Shown here: positions 6,187-14,136 of the stretch, one piece after another
Layout: every line of letters begins with the position of its first letter
Numbering within the stretch: the first letter of the stretch is position 1
Assembly: GCA_003501665.1 (NCBI GenBank)
Contig: DNOQ01000484.1
Location: 1,334 to 19,126 of the forward strand
Direction: 5' to 3'
Length of the DNA stretch: 17,793 bases
Source: Bacteroidales bacterium
GTDB taxonomy: Bacteria; Bacteroidota; Bacteroidia; Bacteroidales; VadinHA17
The notes under the pieces: model-generated
What the model was told of the DNA's origin: nothing
What the model saw: only the letters and a program-made list of their open reading frames with translations
Databases searched by the model: none
Program-made: the position numbers and the translations under genes

Positions 6187-7563
6187 ATGTCAAAACCTTC
6201 CATTCCTAAAGGAACCCGTGATTTCACGACCGGTGAGATGATTAAGCGGGATTTTATTTTTGATACAGTCAAATCGGTATTCAGATTATATGGTTACCGG
6301 CCTGTTGAAACTCCGGCCATGGAAAATCTTACAACTCTGCTGGGGAAATATGGCGATGAGGCTGACAGGCTTATTTTCCGGATTCTTAACTCCGGTGATT
6401 TTCTTTCAGGAACAACCGATGATGATTTGCTGCAGCGTGACACAGGTAAACTGTCATCTCAGCTTTGTGAAAAGGCACTGAGATATGATCTTACGGTTCC
6501 TTTTGCCAGGTTTGTTGTACAGCACAGGAATGAGATCGTCTTTCCTTTCAAACGATACCAGATCCAGCCTGTATGGAGAGCCGACAGACCCCAGAAAGGC
6601 AGATACCGCGAATTTTTCCAGTGCGATGTTGATGTGATAGGAAGTGATTCATTACTGAATGAATACGAACTTATCAGGATTATTGACGATGTTTTTGCAG
6701 AGCTTAAGATCAATGTGATAATTAAGATCAACAACCGGAAAATTCTTTCAGGGATCGCTGAATATATTGGTGAGGGCGGGAGGATAACGGATATTACAGT
6801 TGCAATCGATAAACTTGATAAGATCGGTATTGATGCCGTTAATTCGGAACTCAGGGAAAAAGGGATCTCAGAGGAAGCTGTTGAAAAGTTACAGCCGGTG
6901 ATAAGGCTCACGGGCAATACAGAAGAAAAGACAGAAGTGCTTGAGAGGCTTCTCGAAGAGTCGGCCTCCGGATTAAATGGTCTTTCGGAACTGAAAACCT
7001 TATTTTCATACATGAGTAACTCTTCCATAAGAGGGAAGGTTGAATTTGATCTTACCCTGGCACGGGGACTCAATTATTATACCGGAGCCATCATAGAGGT
7101 AAAAGCGGCAGATGTGGCCATCGGCAGTATTTGCGGCGGTGGCCGGTACGATAACCTTACAGGTGTTTTTGGACTTGAAGGAGTTTCAGGCGTGGGGGTC
7201 TCATTCGGCGCCGACAGGATCTATGATGTAATGACCCAACTGAGTTTGTTTCAACAGACAGGCGCTTCATCCACTGAAGTCCTGGTCCTGAATTTCGGTC
7301 CCCGCGAAAATAATTATGCTCTCAATATTGCTGAACGACTCAGGAGTTCCGGAATAAGGTCAGAATTCTATCCTGACCCGGTAAAACTTAAAAAACAGAT
7401 GTCGTATGCAGCTTCAGGAAATATACCATATATAATAATCGCCGGAGAGGATGAGATCAGGAACACTGAATTTACACTCAAGGTAATGGCTTCCGGAGAA
7501 CAGAAGAGAATAAAACTAGTCGACCTTGAATCTGTAATTATGTCAACAATCAGGATCATTTAA
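6187..7563 (+). CDS. hisS: Histidyl-tRNA synthetase
   Basis: A 458-residue class II aminoacyl-tRNA synthetase that charges tRNA-His with histidine using ATP. The N-terminus PSIPKGTRDF is the typical HisRS start; motif 2 is present in PVWRADRPQKGRYREFFQ; the histidine-specific HisA motif is seen as LARGLNYYTGA; motif 3 is seen in GVGVSFGADRI; and the C-terminal 90 residues fit the anticodon-binding domain. The start at 6187 is chosen by this conserved N-terminus; the frame is open further upstream, across the heptamer array, but that part is not family sequence. ychF follows after 12 bases. Confidence 0.96.
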   Translation: MSKPSIPKGTRDFTTGEMIKRDFIFDTVKSVFRLYGYRPVETPAMENLTTLLGKYGDEADRLIFRILNSGDFLSGTTDDDLLQRDTGKLSSQLCEKALRYDLTVPFARFVVQHRNEIVFPFKRYQIQPVWRADRPQKGRYREFFQCDVDVIGSDSLLNEYELIRIIDDVFAELKINVIIKINNRKILSGIAEYIGEGGRITDITVAIDKLDKIGIDAVNSELREKGISEEAVEKLQPVIRLTGNTEEKTEVLERLLEESASGLNGLSELKTLFSYMSNSSIRGKVEFDLTLARGLNYYTGAIIEVKAADVAIGSICGGGRYDNLTGVFGLEGVSGVGVSFGADRIYDVMTQLSLFQQTGASSTEVLVLNFGPRENNYALNIAERLRSSGIRSEFYPDPVKLKKQMSYAASGNIPYIIIAGEDEIRNTEFTLKVMASGEQKRIKLVDLESVIMSTIRII

Positions 7564-7575
7564 CCATATTTTCCG

Positions 7576-8673
7576 ATGGCTCTTCATTGCGGAATCATAG
7601 GAGTTGCGAATGTTGGCAAAACAACAATATTCAATTGTATATCCGATACCAGGGTCGCAACAGGTGCGTTTGGTTCAGGAGCCTCAAAGACTAATCTGGG
7701 TGTTGTGAAGGTTCCCGACCAGAGACTGTATGAACTGGAAAAATTTCAGGTTACAAATAAAATAGTTCATACAACAGTTGAAATTGCAGATATACCCGGA
7801 TTGGCAAAAGGTTCAACAAAAGGCGATGGTGCAGGAAATAAATTTCTTGGTGATATAAGAAACGCTGATGCGCTTATTCATGTCCTCAGATGTTTTGACA
7901 GTGAATTGCTTCCCCATATTGAAGGATCAGTCGATCCTGTACGTGATATTGAAACCATAAACCTCGAATTGCAGGTTAAGGATCATGAGTCGGTGGAAAA
8001 GAAGACAGATCGTCTGAAACGTGGCGCCAAAGCAGGAGATAAAGATGCAATGCACGGTATTGAAGTGCTTGAACGTTATAAAGGGCATCTTGAAAATTTC
8101 AATATAGCCAGGACACTGCCGGTAAAAGATGAGGATAAGAAGTATGTTGATGATCTGTTCCTTCTGACAATGAAACCGGTTATGTATGTCTGCAATGTTG
8201 ATGAGAATTCGGCTATTAACGGGAATCAGTATGTTGAAAGTGTGAAGGAGTTTTTAAAGGGACAGAATGCAGAGATACTCGTCATTGCAGGAGCCATTGA
8301 AGCTGAGATTGCCGAGCTGGAAAATGAAACTGACCGCAGAGAATTTCTTAATGATATAGGACTGGAGGAACCCGGCGTGGATAAACTTGTCAGGGCGGCT
8401 TTTAAACTTCTCGACCTGCAGACTTTCTTTACTGTCGGACCGAAAGAGATACGTGCATGGACAATTACAAGAGGAATGACGGCCTTACAGGCAGCCGGGG
8501 TGATCCACAGCGACATGGAAAGAGGATTTATCAGGGCTGAGGTAATGAAAAACAGGGATTTCATAACTCTTGGCTCGGAACATGCCTGCAGGGAAGCAGG
8601 GAAATTGTTTGTCGAAGGGAAAAACTATATTGTTGAGGATGGAGATATCCTGCATATAAGATTCAACGTCTGA
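7576..8673 (+). CDS. ychF: YchF/OLA1-family P-loop NTPase, altered switch I
   Basis: A 365-residue relative of YchF, a ribosome-associated NTPase that prefers ATP over GTP. The P-loop is GVANVGKTT (9-17), Walker B/G3 is DIPG (72-75), and the G4 position is NVDE (207-210), the non-canonical form that explains ATP preference. A C-terminal TGS domain (about 283-364) ends with the expected DGDILHIRFNV. Against the usual family sequence, the P-loop PNVGKS has become ANVGKT, and the highly conserved switch-I block NFPFCTIEPN is replaced by AFGSGASKTN at 31-40. The rest aligns closely and has the usual length, so this is a variant subfamily and not a decayed gene. It lies between hisS and an M14 peptidase gene with gaps of 12 and 8 bases. 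Confidence 0.92.
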   Translation: MALHCGIIGVANVGKTTIFNCISDTRVATGAFGSGASKTNLGVVKVPDQRLYELEKFQVTNKIVHTTVEIADIPGLAKGSTKGDGAGNKFLGDIRNADALIHVLRCFDSELLPHIEGSVDPVRDIETINLELQVKDHESVEKKTDRLKRGAKAGDKDAMHGIEVLERYKGHLENFNIARTLPVKDEDKKYVDDLFLLTMKPVMYVCNVDENSAINGNQYVESVKEFLKGQNAEILVIAGAIEAEIAELENETDRREFLNDIGLEEPGVDKLVRAAFKLLDLQTFFTVGPKEIRAWTITRGMTALQAAGVIHSDMERGFIRAEVMKNRDFITLGSEHACREAGKLFVEGKNYIVEDGDILHIRFNV

Positions 8674-8681
8674 TTTACTGT

Positions 8682-10382
8682 ATGGCAAAACGCCTGATAT
8701 CCATATTGATACTTACCATATTCTACATTCTGAATTGTTACTCTCAGGTTGAGTCTTCTGATGACCTGTTAAGAAAAACTGTTGCCGGGGACGGCCAGGT
8801 AAGGATAACAATTCCTTTTCAGGGGAACAGGCAACTTAATGATCTGTCGCGGAATCTGTCGGTAAGCTCAGTGAAAAACAAAAAGATTGAAATTGTCCTG
8901 TCGCCCCTGACAGTAGAATGGTTTATTTCACAAAATATTAAATATGAGATCCTTAATAAACCTGATCCTGCTTCCTTTCTGACATCCGTAAGCAAGAATC
9001 AGTTAGCGGAGTGGGAGCGATACCCCACCTATACTGAGTATGACTCGATAATGCAAAGCTTCCCGGTCCTTTACCCTTCTATATGCGATATCGATACGAT
9101 AGGGACAAGCATAAACGGCAGACTGGTACTTGTTTTGAAAATTTCAGATAATGTATCAGTTGACGAAGATGAGCCGGAAGTATTTTTTTCATCAACCATT
9201 CATGGCGATGAAACAGCAGGGTATATTCTGATGCTACGTCTTGCCGATTATCTGCTCAAAAATTACAATACGAACTACAGGATCCGGAACCTTGTTGACA
9301 ATCTTGAGATATGGATCAATCCCCTTGCCAATCCTGATGGCACCTACAGGACCGGGAATACAATCACCTCGCCTGTAAGGTTTAATGCCAGCGGATATGA
9401 TCTCAACCGTAATTTTCCAGATCCGGCAACACCCAACACTGTGAAGCAGAAGGAAACCCTCGATATGGTAAAATTTTTGCGAAAAAGGAGATTCGTTCTT
9501 TCAGCTAATTTCCATTCAGGTGCCGAAGTGGTAAACTTCCCCTGGGACAGTCGCTGGTGGCTCCATGCCGATGATGAATGGTTTTATAAAATAAGCAGAA
9601 AATATGCCGACACGGTTCATATATACTCTCCTGCCGGTTATATGACATTTCTCGATAATGGGGTCACTAACGGATACGACTGGTATTCCATTAACGGGGG
9701 AAGGCAGGATTTTATAACATGGGAGCTTCAGGGCCGTGAAGTTACAATCGAACTGCATGATGAATATGTTACACCGGAATCAAAGCTTGATGCAATGTGG
9801 CAATATAACTACCGGTCTTTGCTGGGTTACATTGAAAATGCATTATACGGGATCCGTGGAATTGTAAAAGACAGGGATACAGGTGATCCGGTTGCGGCTC
9901 GCATATTTGTCACCGGACATGATAAAGACAGTTCTCATGTTTATTCAGATTCATTTACAGGAAGTTTCACCAGAATGTTGTCTCCGGGCGAATGGAATTT
10001 AAAATTCTCAGCCAGAGGCTATCTTGATAAGGAGATTGAAAATATTGTTGCCGGTGAAGATGAATTAACACTTCTTACAGTGGAAATGGAGCCTTATTTA
10101 AATCCGGTTGATACGGCCGATACTCCGGGATTGATAATTTACCCCAATCCTTCGGAGGAGCAGATCACACTGGTATTGCCTGAGAGACAATTTGGCAAAG
10201 TGAATATAATGATATTTAACTCATTGGGGATTAAGATGGTTGATATTAACAAGAAGGCTGTTGAAGATATCCCGATAAGGATCGATATATCGGACCTTGA
10301 AGGAGGAGTATATATTCTCCAGGTGAGAAACAGTACTTCACGGATGACTGACAGGGCACTGTTTATGGTGGTAAGAAGGTAA
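8682..10382 (+). CDS. Secreted M14 zinc carboxypeptidase with T9SS sorting domain
   Basis: A 566-residue exported metallopeptidase. A signal peptide (about 1-22, ending CYSQ) is followed by an M14 catalytic domain: zinc ligands H174 and E177 in HGDETAG, substrate-binding R243 in YDLNRNFPD, third zinc ligand H278 in NFHSG, and catalytic E357 in VTIELHDEY. All expected residues are present, so it should be active. A carboxypeptidase-regulatory-like beta-sandwich (about 387-470, starting GIRGIVKD) follows. The last 80 residues, from GLIIYPNPS to FMVVRR, form a type A T9SS C-terminal sorting domain, which predicts export through the type IX system and surface anchoring or release. The gene starts 8 bases after ychF; a shared transcript is likely although the functions differ. 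Confidence 0.93.
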   Translation: MAKRLISILILTIFYILNCYSQVESSDDLLRKTVAGDGQVRITIPFQGNRQLNDLSRNLSVSSVKNKKIEIVLSPLTVEWFISQNIKYEILNKPDPASFLTSVSKNQLAEWERYPTYTEYDSIMQSFPVLYPSICDIDTIGTSINGRLVLVLKISDNVSVDEDEPEVFFSSTIHGDETAGYILMLRLADYLLKNYNTNYRIRNLVDNLEIWINPLANPDGTYRTGNTITSPVRFNASGYDLNRNFPDPATPNTVKQKETLDMVKFLRKRRFVLSANFHSGAEVVNFPWDSRWWLHADDEWFYKISRKYADTVHIYSPAGYMTFLDNGVTNGYDWYSINGGRQDFITWELQGREVTIELHDEYVTPESKLDAMWQYNYRSLLGYIENALYGIRGIVKDRDTGDPVAARIFVTGHDKDSSHVYSDSFTGSFTRMLSPGEWNLKFSARGYLDKEIENIVAGEDELTLLTVEMEPYLNPVDTADTPGLIIYPNPSEEQITLVLPERQFGKVNIMIFNSLGIKMVDINKKAVEDIPIRIDISDLEGGVYILQVRNSTSRMTDRALFMVVRR

Positions 10383-10390
10383 AACAATTC

Positions 10391-10422
10391 CCCGGATCTT
10401 TACCGGCTCTTGGTACTCCGGG
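10391..10422 (+). terminator. Possible stem-loop after the M14 peptidase gene
   Basis: CCCGGA (10391-10396) can pair with TCCGGG (10417-10422) across a 20-base loop, but the following bases are TAAAAAAG, not a T-run. It lies just upstream of the next promoter and overlaps its -33 box. A weak candidate. Confidence 0.25.
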
Positions 10423-10439
10423 TAAAAAAGTTATTTTTG
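10410..10439 (+). promoter_or_regulatory. Promoter of the phosphatase-like gene
   Basis: TATTTTTG (10432-10439) matches TAnnTTTG, and TTG at 10410-10412 lies 19 bases upstream, the spacing expected for the Bacteroidetes -33/-7 pair. The leader to the ATG at 10510 would be about 60 bases. Confidence 0.6.
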
Positions 10440-10509
10440 TGGATTCGGATTATAGATAAAAGCAGATAACATTAAAAAACTCTTGATTTGTTTTATGACT
10501 GGGAAATTG

Positions 10510-12162
10510 ATGGTGAAGCGGATAGTGATTATTTGTCTGACATTTTTTATTGTGTTTAAGGCATCCGGCCAGGCTGCTTATCTGCCTCCGGAAAAACCAA
10601 AACTTATAGTGGCGATAATCGTTGAGCAGCTCAGGTATGATCAGCTTGAAAAATTCAGAAACAGGCTGGGAGAGAATGGTATAAGAAGGCTTCTGAATGA
10701 AGGCACCTATTTTCAGAATGCATCGTTTGAGTTTTTACTTACACAGTCGGGACCATGCCATGCCACAATATCAACAGGAGCGGAACCTTCTCAGCATGGC
10801 ATTACATCCGACAACTGGTATTTTCCTCTCAGAAATGAGCTTATTCACTGTACAAAGGACATTTCGGTTGATCCGACAGGCGGAAGTTATGAGTCAGGGC
10901 TTCATTCACCTGCCAACCTGTACTCCTCCACTTTCACTGATGAGCTTAAAATGGCCACCAATAAAAAAGCAAAAGTATTTGCTGTGGGATTAAATGAGAC
11001 CCCTGTTATTTTATCAGCCGGCCATTCGGCTGATGGAGCCTTCTGGTATGATAAAAATACAGGTACATGGATGTCGAGTACTTATTATATCAGGAAATTG
11101 CCCGCGTGGGTAAATGATTTCAATGCAATGAATTATCCTGTCGGACTTCTCAATAATCAGTGGAACCTCTTAAAACCTGTTTCAGAGTATTCGGATTGTA
11201 TGCCTGATACAAATATTTATGAGATGGGTTTTAAATCGGTTAATTATTTTCCGTATGATCTGAAGAAGTTAAGTTCAGCCGGACGAAGTGTTTCGGATCG
11301 TGATCTGTCTCTCTTACGTGAGACCCCTTTTGGGAACACTCTGACAACTGATTTTGCAATCAAACTGATAGAGGAGGAAAAGCTGGGTGCCGATGACATT
11401 CCGGATTTTCTTGCAGTCTGTTATGCTTCAACTGATTATATCGGACACCGATTCGGTCCTTCATCACGGGAGATGGCAGATGCAATTTACCGGCTCGACA
11501 GGGATATTGAGAAGCTAATGAAACATCTGAATGATAAACTGGGTAAAAGAAATATTCTTATATATTTCACCTCAGCTCATGGTGTTGCTGAAATCCCGGC
11601 AATACTTGAAGCCAGCCGCATCCCGGCCGGTTATTTCAGGCAGAATCAGGCTTTGCAGCTTCTCAGAAGTTATATGAATGCAGTTTATGGTGAAGGCGAC
11701 TGGATAAGAGGATTTATCGGGAAGCAGATTTATCTCAACAGGACCCTGATTGAGGATGCTAAGATTCCTCTGGAAGAGGTACAGAAAAAGGTTGCAAGGT
11801 TCATTGTTCAGTTTACCGGCGTTGCATCGGCCTATCCGTATTCGGCTTTCGAATCGAATGATTTCGGTAACGGCACAATGAGAAAAACCATAAACAATTT
11901 CAGCCCTCAGCGATCAGGAGATGTCATTGTCACTCTTAGTCCGGGCTGGGTTGAGAAGCATGATGAAAATGTGACTGATCATTCATCACCCTATGAATAT
12001 GATTCACATGTTCCTCTTATATGGTATGGCTGGGCAATAAACAGGCAGACAGTTACCCGTAAAGTCAATATGGCTGATATAGCTGTAACTCTTTCATCCC
12101 TCTGCAAAGTTCCTTTTCCGAATGCCAGTACAGGCGCACCAATGTATGAACTATTCAGATAA
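10510..12162 (+). CDS. PafA-like alkaline phosphatase superfamily protein, probably catalytically altered
   Basis: A 550-residue exported protein (signal peptide MVKRIVIICLTFFIVFKASG) with the PafA fold signature: RLLNEG, GPCHATISTG, HGI-NWY, STDYIGHRFGP and YEYDSHVPLIWYG. In active PafA-type enzymes one zinc is held by Asp-His-His and the other by Asp-Asp-His around a Thr nucleophile. Here the first set is kept (D309, H313, H500), but in the second the first Asp is Glu (E39 in VEQLR) and the Asp of the usual ADHG is Ala (A356 in SAHG). The nucleophile position is Ser80. The substrate-binding Lys and Arg (K162/R164 in PafA) read as N162 and T164. This is from family knowledge and alignment by eye. 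An intact frame argues for a pseudo-phosphatase or changed chemistry. Start: ATG 10510; ATG 10495 and TTG 10483 are also in frame. Its stop overlaps the GGGPS gene end by 12 bases. Confidence 0.85.
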   Translation: MVKRIVIICLTFFIVFKASGQAAYLPPEKPKLIVAIIVEQLRYDQLEKFRNRLGENGIRRLLNEGTYFQNASFEFLLTQSGPCHATISTGAEPSQHGITSDNWYFPLRNELIHCTKDISVDPTGGSYESGLHSPANLYSSTFTDELKMATNKKAKVFAVGLNETPVILSAGHSADGAFWYDKNTGTWMSSTYYIRKLPAWVNDFNAMNYPVGLLNNQWNLLKPVSEYSDCMPDTNIYEMGFKSVNYFPYDLKKLSSAGRSVSDRDLSLLRETPFGNTLTTDFAIKLIEEEKLGADDIPDFLAVCYASTDYIGHRFGPSSREMADAIYRLDRDIEKLMKHLNDKLGKRNILIYFTSAHGVAEIPAILEASRIPAGYFRQNQALQLLRSYMNAVYGEGDWIRGFIGKQIYLNRTLIEDAKIPLEEVQKKVARFIVQFTGVASAYPYSAFESNDFGNGTMRKTINNFSPQRSGDVIVTLSPGWVEKHDENVTDHSSPYEYDSHVPLIWYGWAINRQTVTRKVNMADIAVTLSSLCKVPFPNASTGAPMYELFR

Positions 12163-12882
12163 AAGTCTTATCTTATCGCGGGCTGAACAGGCATCAGCAA
12201 GAAGGGCAGGATTCTTTTCACAGCCATTCCCGAGTACGATCAGATTTGCACCGGCTTTATAGATAATCTCGACATCATTTCTGGTTTGTATTCCGCCTCC
12301 GACTGCAAGAGGCACGGAAATATTTTCCCTTACAGCATTTATAAGAGAGACCGGCACTGTGCTTAAAGCTCCGCTGCCTGCTTCAAGATAAATCATATTG
12401 AGCCCCAGCATTTCACCGGCCATGGCTGTTGCTACTGCAATATCCGGTTTATCACCCGGAATTGCTTCTGTCTGACTTATATATTCAACCGATGTCCTGG
12501 GTCCGCAGCTGATAAGTATGTATCCGACCGAAATCAGTTTATCCCGCAGGTTTTTCAGATATGGTGCAGCTATTACATGATTCCCTATGAGTAATTCGGG
12601 ATTTCTCCCTGAAATAAGGGAAAGGAGAAGTATCTTATCTGCTTCGCGGCTTAGCTGAAGAAGATTTCCGGGGAACAATATGACAGGTATTCTGCACGAT
12701 TCCTTTATTAAATGGATCAGATTGTCTACACTGTTGAAAGTGATACTGCCTCCTGCCATGATGAAATCGACCCTGCATCGGGTTGCCACATCGAGAATAT
12801 CAGGAAGTTCATTCTCATTGATTTTATCGGGATCGAGGAGCAGCGACAGGCTGATCTTCCCCGGGAAGGTTATTGTTCCCAT
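12151..12882 (-). CDS. Geranylgeranylglyceryl phosphate synthase family (group II)
   Basis: A 243-residue TIM-barrel prenyltransferase of the GGGPS/PcrB family, which joins sn-glycerol-1-phosphate to a polyprenyl diphosphate by an ether bond. Visible marks are LLLDPDK (14-20), FIMAGGS (41-47), VILFPGN (about 67-73), the catalytic-site block YLEAGSG (about 169-175) and phosphate-binding VGGGIQ and VLGNGCE near the C-terminus. Bacteroidetes members belong to group II, several of which are reported to make the archaeal-type C20 product. It is the last gene of the ssb-gldE-gldD-PPTase operon and its first 59 bases lie inside the upstream PPTase gene, suggesting translational coupling. The chain length of the product cannot be told from the sequence. 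Confidence 0.88.
   Translation of the reverse strand: MGTITFPGKISLSLLLDPDKINENELPDILDVATRCRVDFIMAGGSITFNSVDNLIHLIKESCRIPVILFPGNLLQLSREADKILLLSLISGRNPELLIGNHVIAAPYLKNLRDKLISVGYILISCGPRTSVEYISQTEAIPGDKPDIAVATAMAGEMLGLNMIYLEAGSGALSTVPVSLINAVRENISVPLAVGGGIQTRNDVEIIYKAGANLIVLGNGCEKNPALLADACSARDKIRLLSE
12157..12173. terminator. Small hairpin between convergent gene ends
   Basis: AGATAA (12157-12162) pairs with TTATCT (12168-12173) around AAGTC. It sits where the phosphatase-like gene and the GGGPS gene overlap tail to tail. It is AT-rich and lacks a T-run, so a role in termination is uncertain. Confidence 0.2.
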
Positions 12883-13516
12883 AATTCTTTTTTGTCCACA
12901 CTATAGCATAATTATTATATCTGGAATAACAGAGATCAAAGGATTCGTCAATTCTTTTTGTCCGGACTTTCCCTTTAATTTCTCCTGATTCCTTCACTTC
13001 AAACGGCATAATTGTTATATTATTCCTGAAACTTATGCCCTCCTTATCGCATATCTTATAAAGCGACTCTTTGGCACACCAGTGAATATAAAGATGATAT
13101 TTTCTGGTTTCCGGGTTTTTTGTCACCTTTTCCCGTCTGTTGAGGAATTTGAAAGCTATTGAGCCGATATTTGCACTCATATATTCAAGATCGATTCCGA
13201 CTTTTTCATCTTTGCTGCATAGTATTGCAGTCAGATTATGGGAATGGGTTATGCTGATGAATCTTGATCCGTCCTTAAGGAAAGGTTTGTTGTTCTTGTT
13301 GTATACAATCCTTGCGTCTTTCCCCAGCAGTTCTGCGAGCAATGCTCTCACACTCAGGAATTCAAGCCGTCGCGATGTACTTTTAAACACCCGGTATTTC
13401 TTCCTGTCCTCACCATCCATCTCCACCATTCCCAGAAGGGTTTTAATATCCTCTTCAATCTTCCAGACGCCCAGTATGGTGGATTCGTTAAGATAATGTT
13501 TTGTAATACAGCCCAT
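12824..13516 (-). CDS. 4'-phosphopantetheinyl transferase superfamily protein
   Basis: A 230-residue Sfp-type enzyme that moves phosphopantetheine from CoA onto a serine of acyl or peptidyl carrier proteins. The magnesium-binding motif is VGIDLE (D109, E111) and the second motif is WCAKESLYK (W146, K149, E150); SITHSHN (about 88-94) is the usual preceding block. All key residues are present. I prefer the ATG at 13516, because MGCITKHYLNESTILGVWKI matches the usual family N-terminus; an ATG at 13546 would add ten residues and overlap gldD. The C-terminal tail extends through the first 59 bases of the GGGPS gene in another frame. A PPTase next to gldD is a common Bacteroidetes arrangement. Confidence 0.88.
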   Translation of the reverse strand: MGCITKHYLNESTILGVWKIEEDIKTLLGMVEMDGEDRKKYRVFKSTSRRLEFLSVRALLAELLGKDARIVYNKNNKPFLKDGSRFISITHSHNLTAILCSKDEKVGIDLEYMSANIGSIAFKFLNRREKVTKNPETRKYHLYIHWCAKESLYKICDKEGISFRNNITIMPFEVKESGEIKGKVRTKRIDESFDLCYSRYNNYAIVWTKKNYGNNNLPGEDQPVAAPRSR

Positions 13517-13530
13517 CAGCAAGCTTCGGG

Positions 13531-14136
13531 TTATTTGTCCTTCCATTCAAGGGTTTCGATCAGATGAATGATGTCCTCCCTGAAAAATCTGATTACCGGT
13601 GCAAGTGAATCTGAATTTGGTCCGGATGAAAAATAAAGAGATCCTCTCAGATAATGTCTTATACTGTCGGTCACAAAAAACTGAACCGCGGTTGCAGTAT
13701 TACCTTTCAGATCATAAAAGATACCGTATATTTTCCTCTCCGGATAGCCTATTATCTGTTCATTAATTGCATCGGCTTTTATTATGTGATTTTTTACATT
13801 TATTTTATATGTCTGTTCCATCAATTCTTCAAGATCATTATTGATGTCGATATATGTCAGATATATTTTGGCTCTGTATTGCGGGAAGGTTATATTGAAC
13901 CATCCGGGCCCGGTATAGCTGTCCGGCTCAAATGACAGATTCCCGTAAGAAGGGTATTCGAATGATAGGGGGAGCTTATTGATTCTTGCCAGAGTATCAT
14001 TTAAGGAAATATAATTGTGTTCAGGCAGATCGATCCTGAAATAACCCTTTGGTTTCGGTACTGCTATTTCCCTGCAACCACAGGCAATAACGAAAAAAAT
14101 AATGACTTGCAGCAGGTCATTCTTCAGGTTTATCAT
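13531..14136 (-). CDS. gldD: Gliding motility lipoprotein GldD
   Basis: A 201-residue protein with the GldD hallmark PKPKGYFRIDLP just after a lipoprotein-type signal; VIAC with C19 is the probable lipidation site (C21 is an alternative). GldD is needed for gliding and T9SS function in Flavobacterium and is also kept in non-gliding Bacteroidetes. The ATG at 14136 (MINLKNDLL) is chosen because it gives a compact signal peptide; a TTG at 14154 would add six residues. The start overlaps the end of gldE by 20 bases, so the two are likely translated together. Confidence 0.92.
   Translation of the reverse strand: MINLKNDLLQVIIFFVIACGCREIAVPKPKGYFRIDLPEHNYISLNDTLARINKLPLSFEYPSYGNLSFEPDSYTGPGWFNITFPQYRAKIYLTYIDINNDLEELMEQTYKINVKNHIIKADAINEQIIGYPERKIYGIFYDLKGNTATAVQFFVTDSIRHYLRGSLYFSSGPNSDSLAPVIRFFREDIIHLIETLEWKDK

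Noticed and set aside
6459..7073. 204-codon open frame on the minus strand
   Set aside because: It is the antisense shadow of hisS, Ser/Leu-rich with no domain; the plus strand encodes a complete conserved synthetase.
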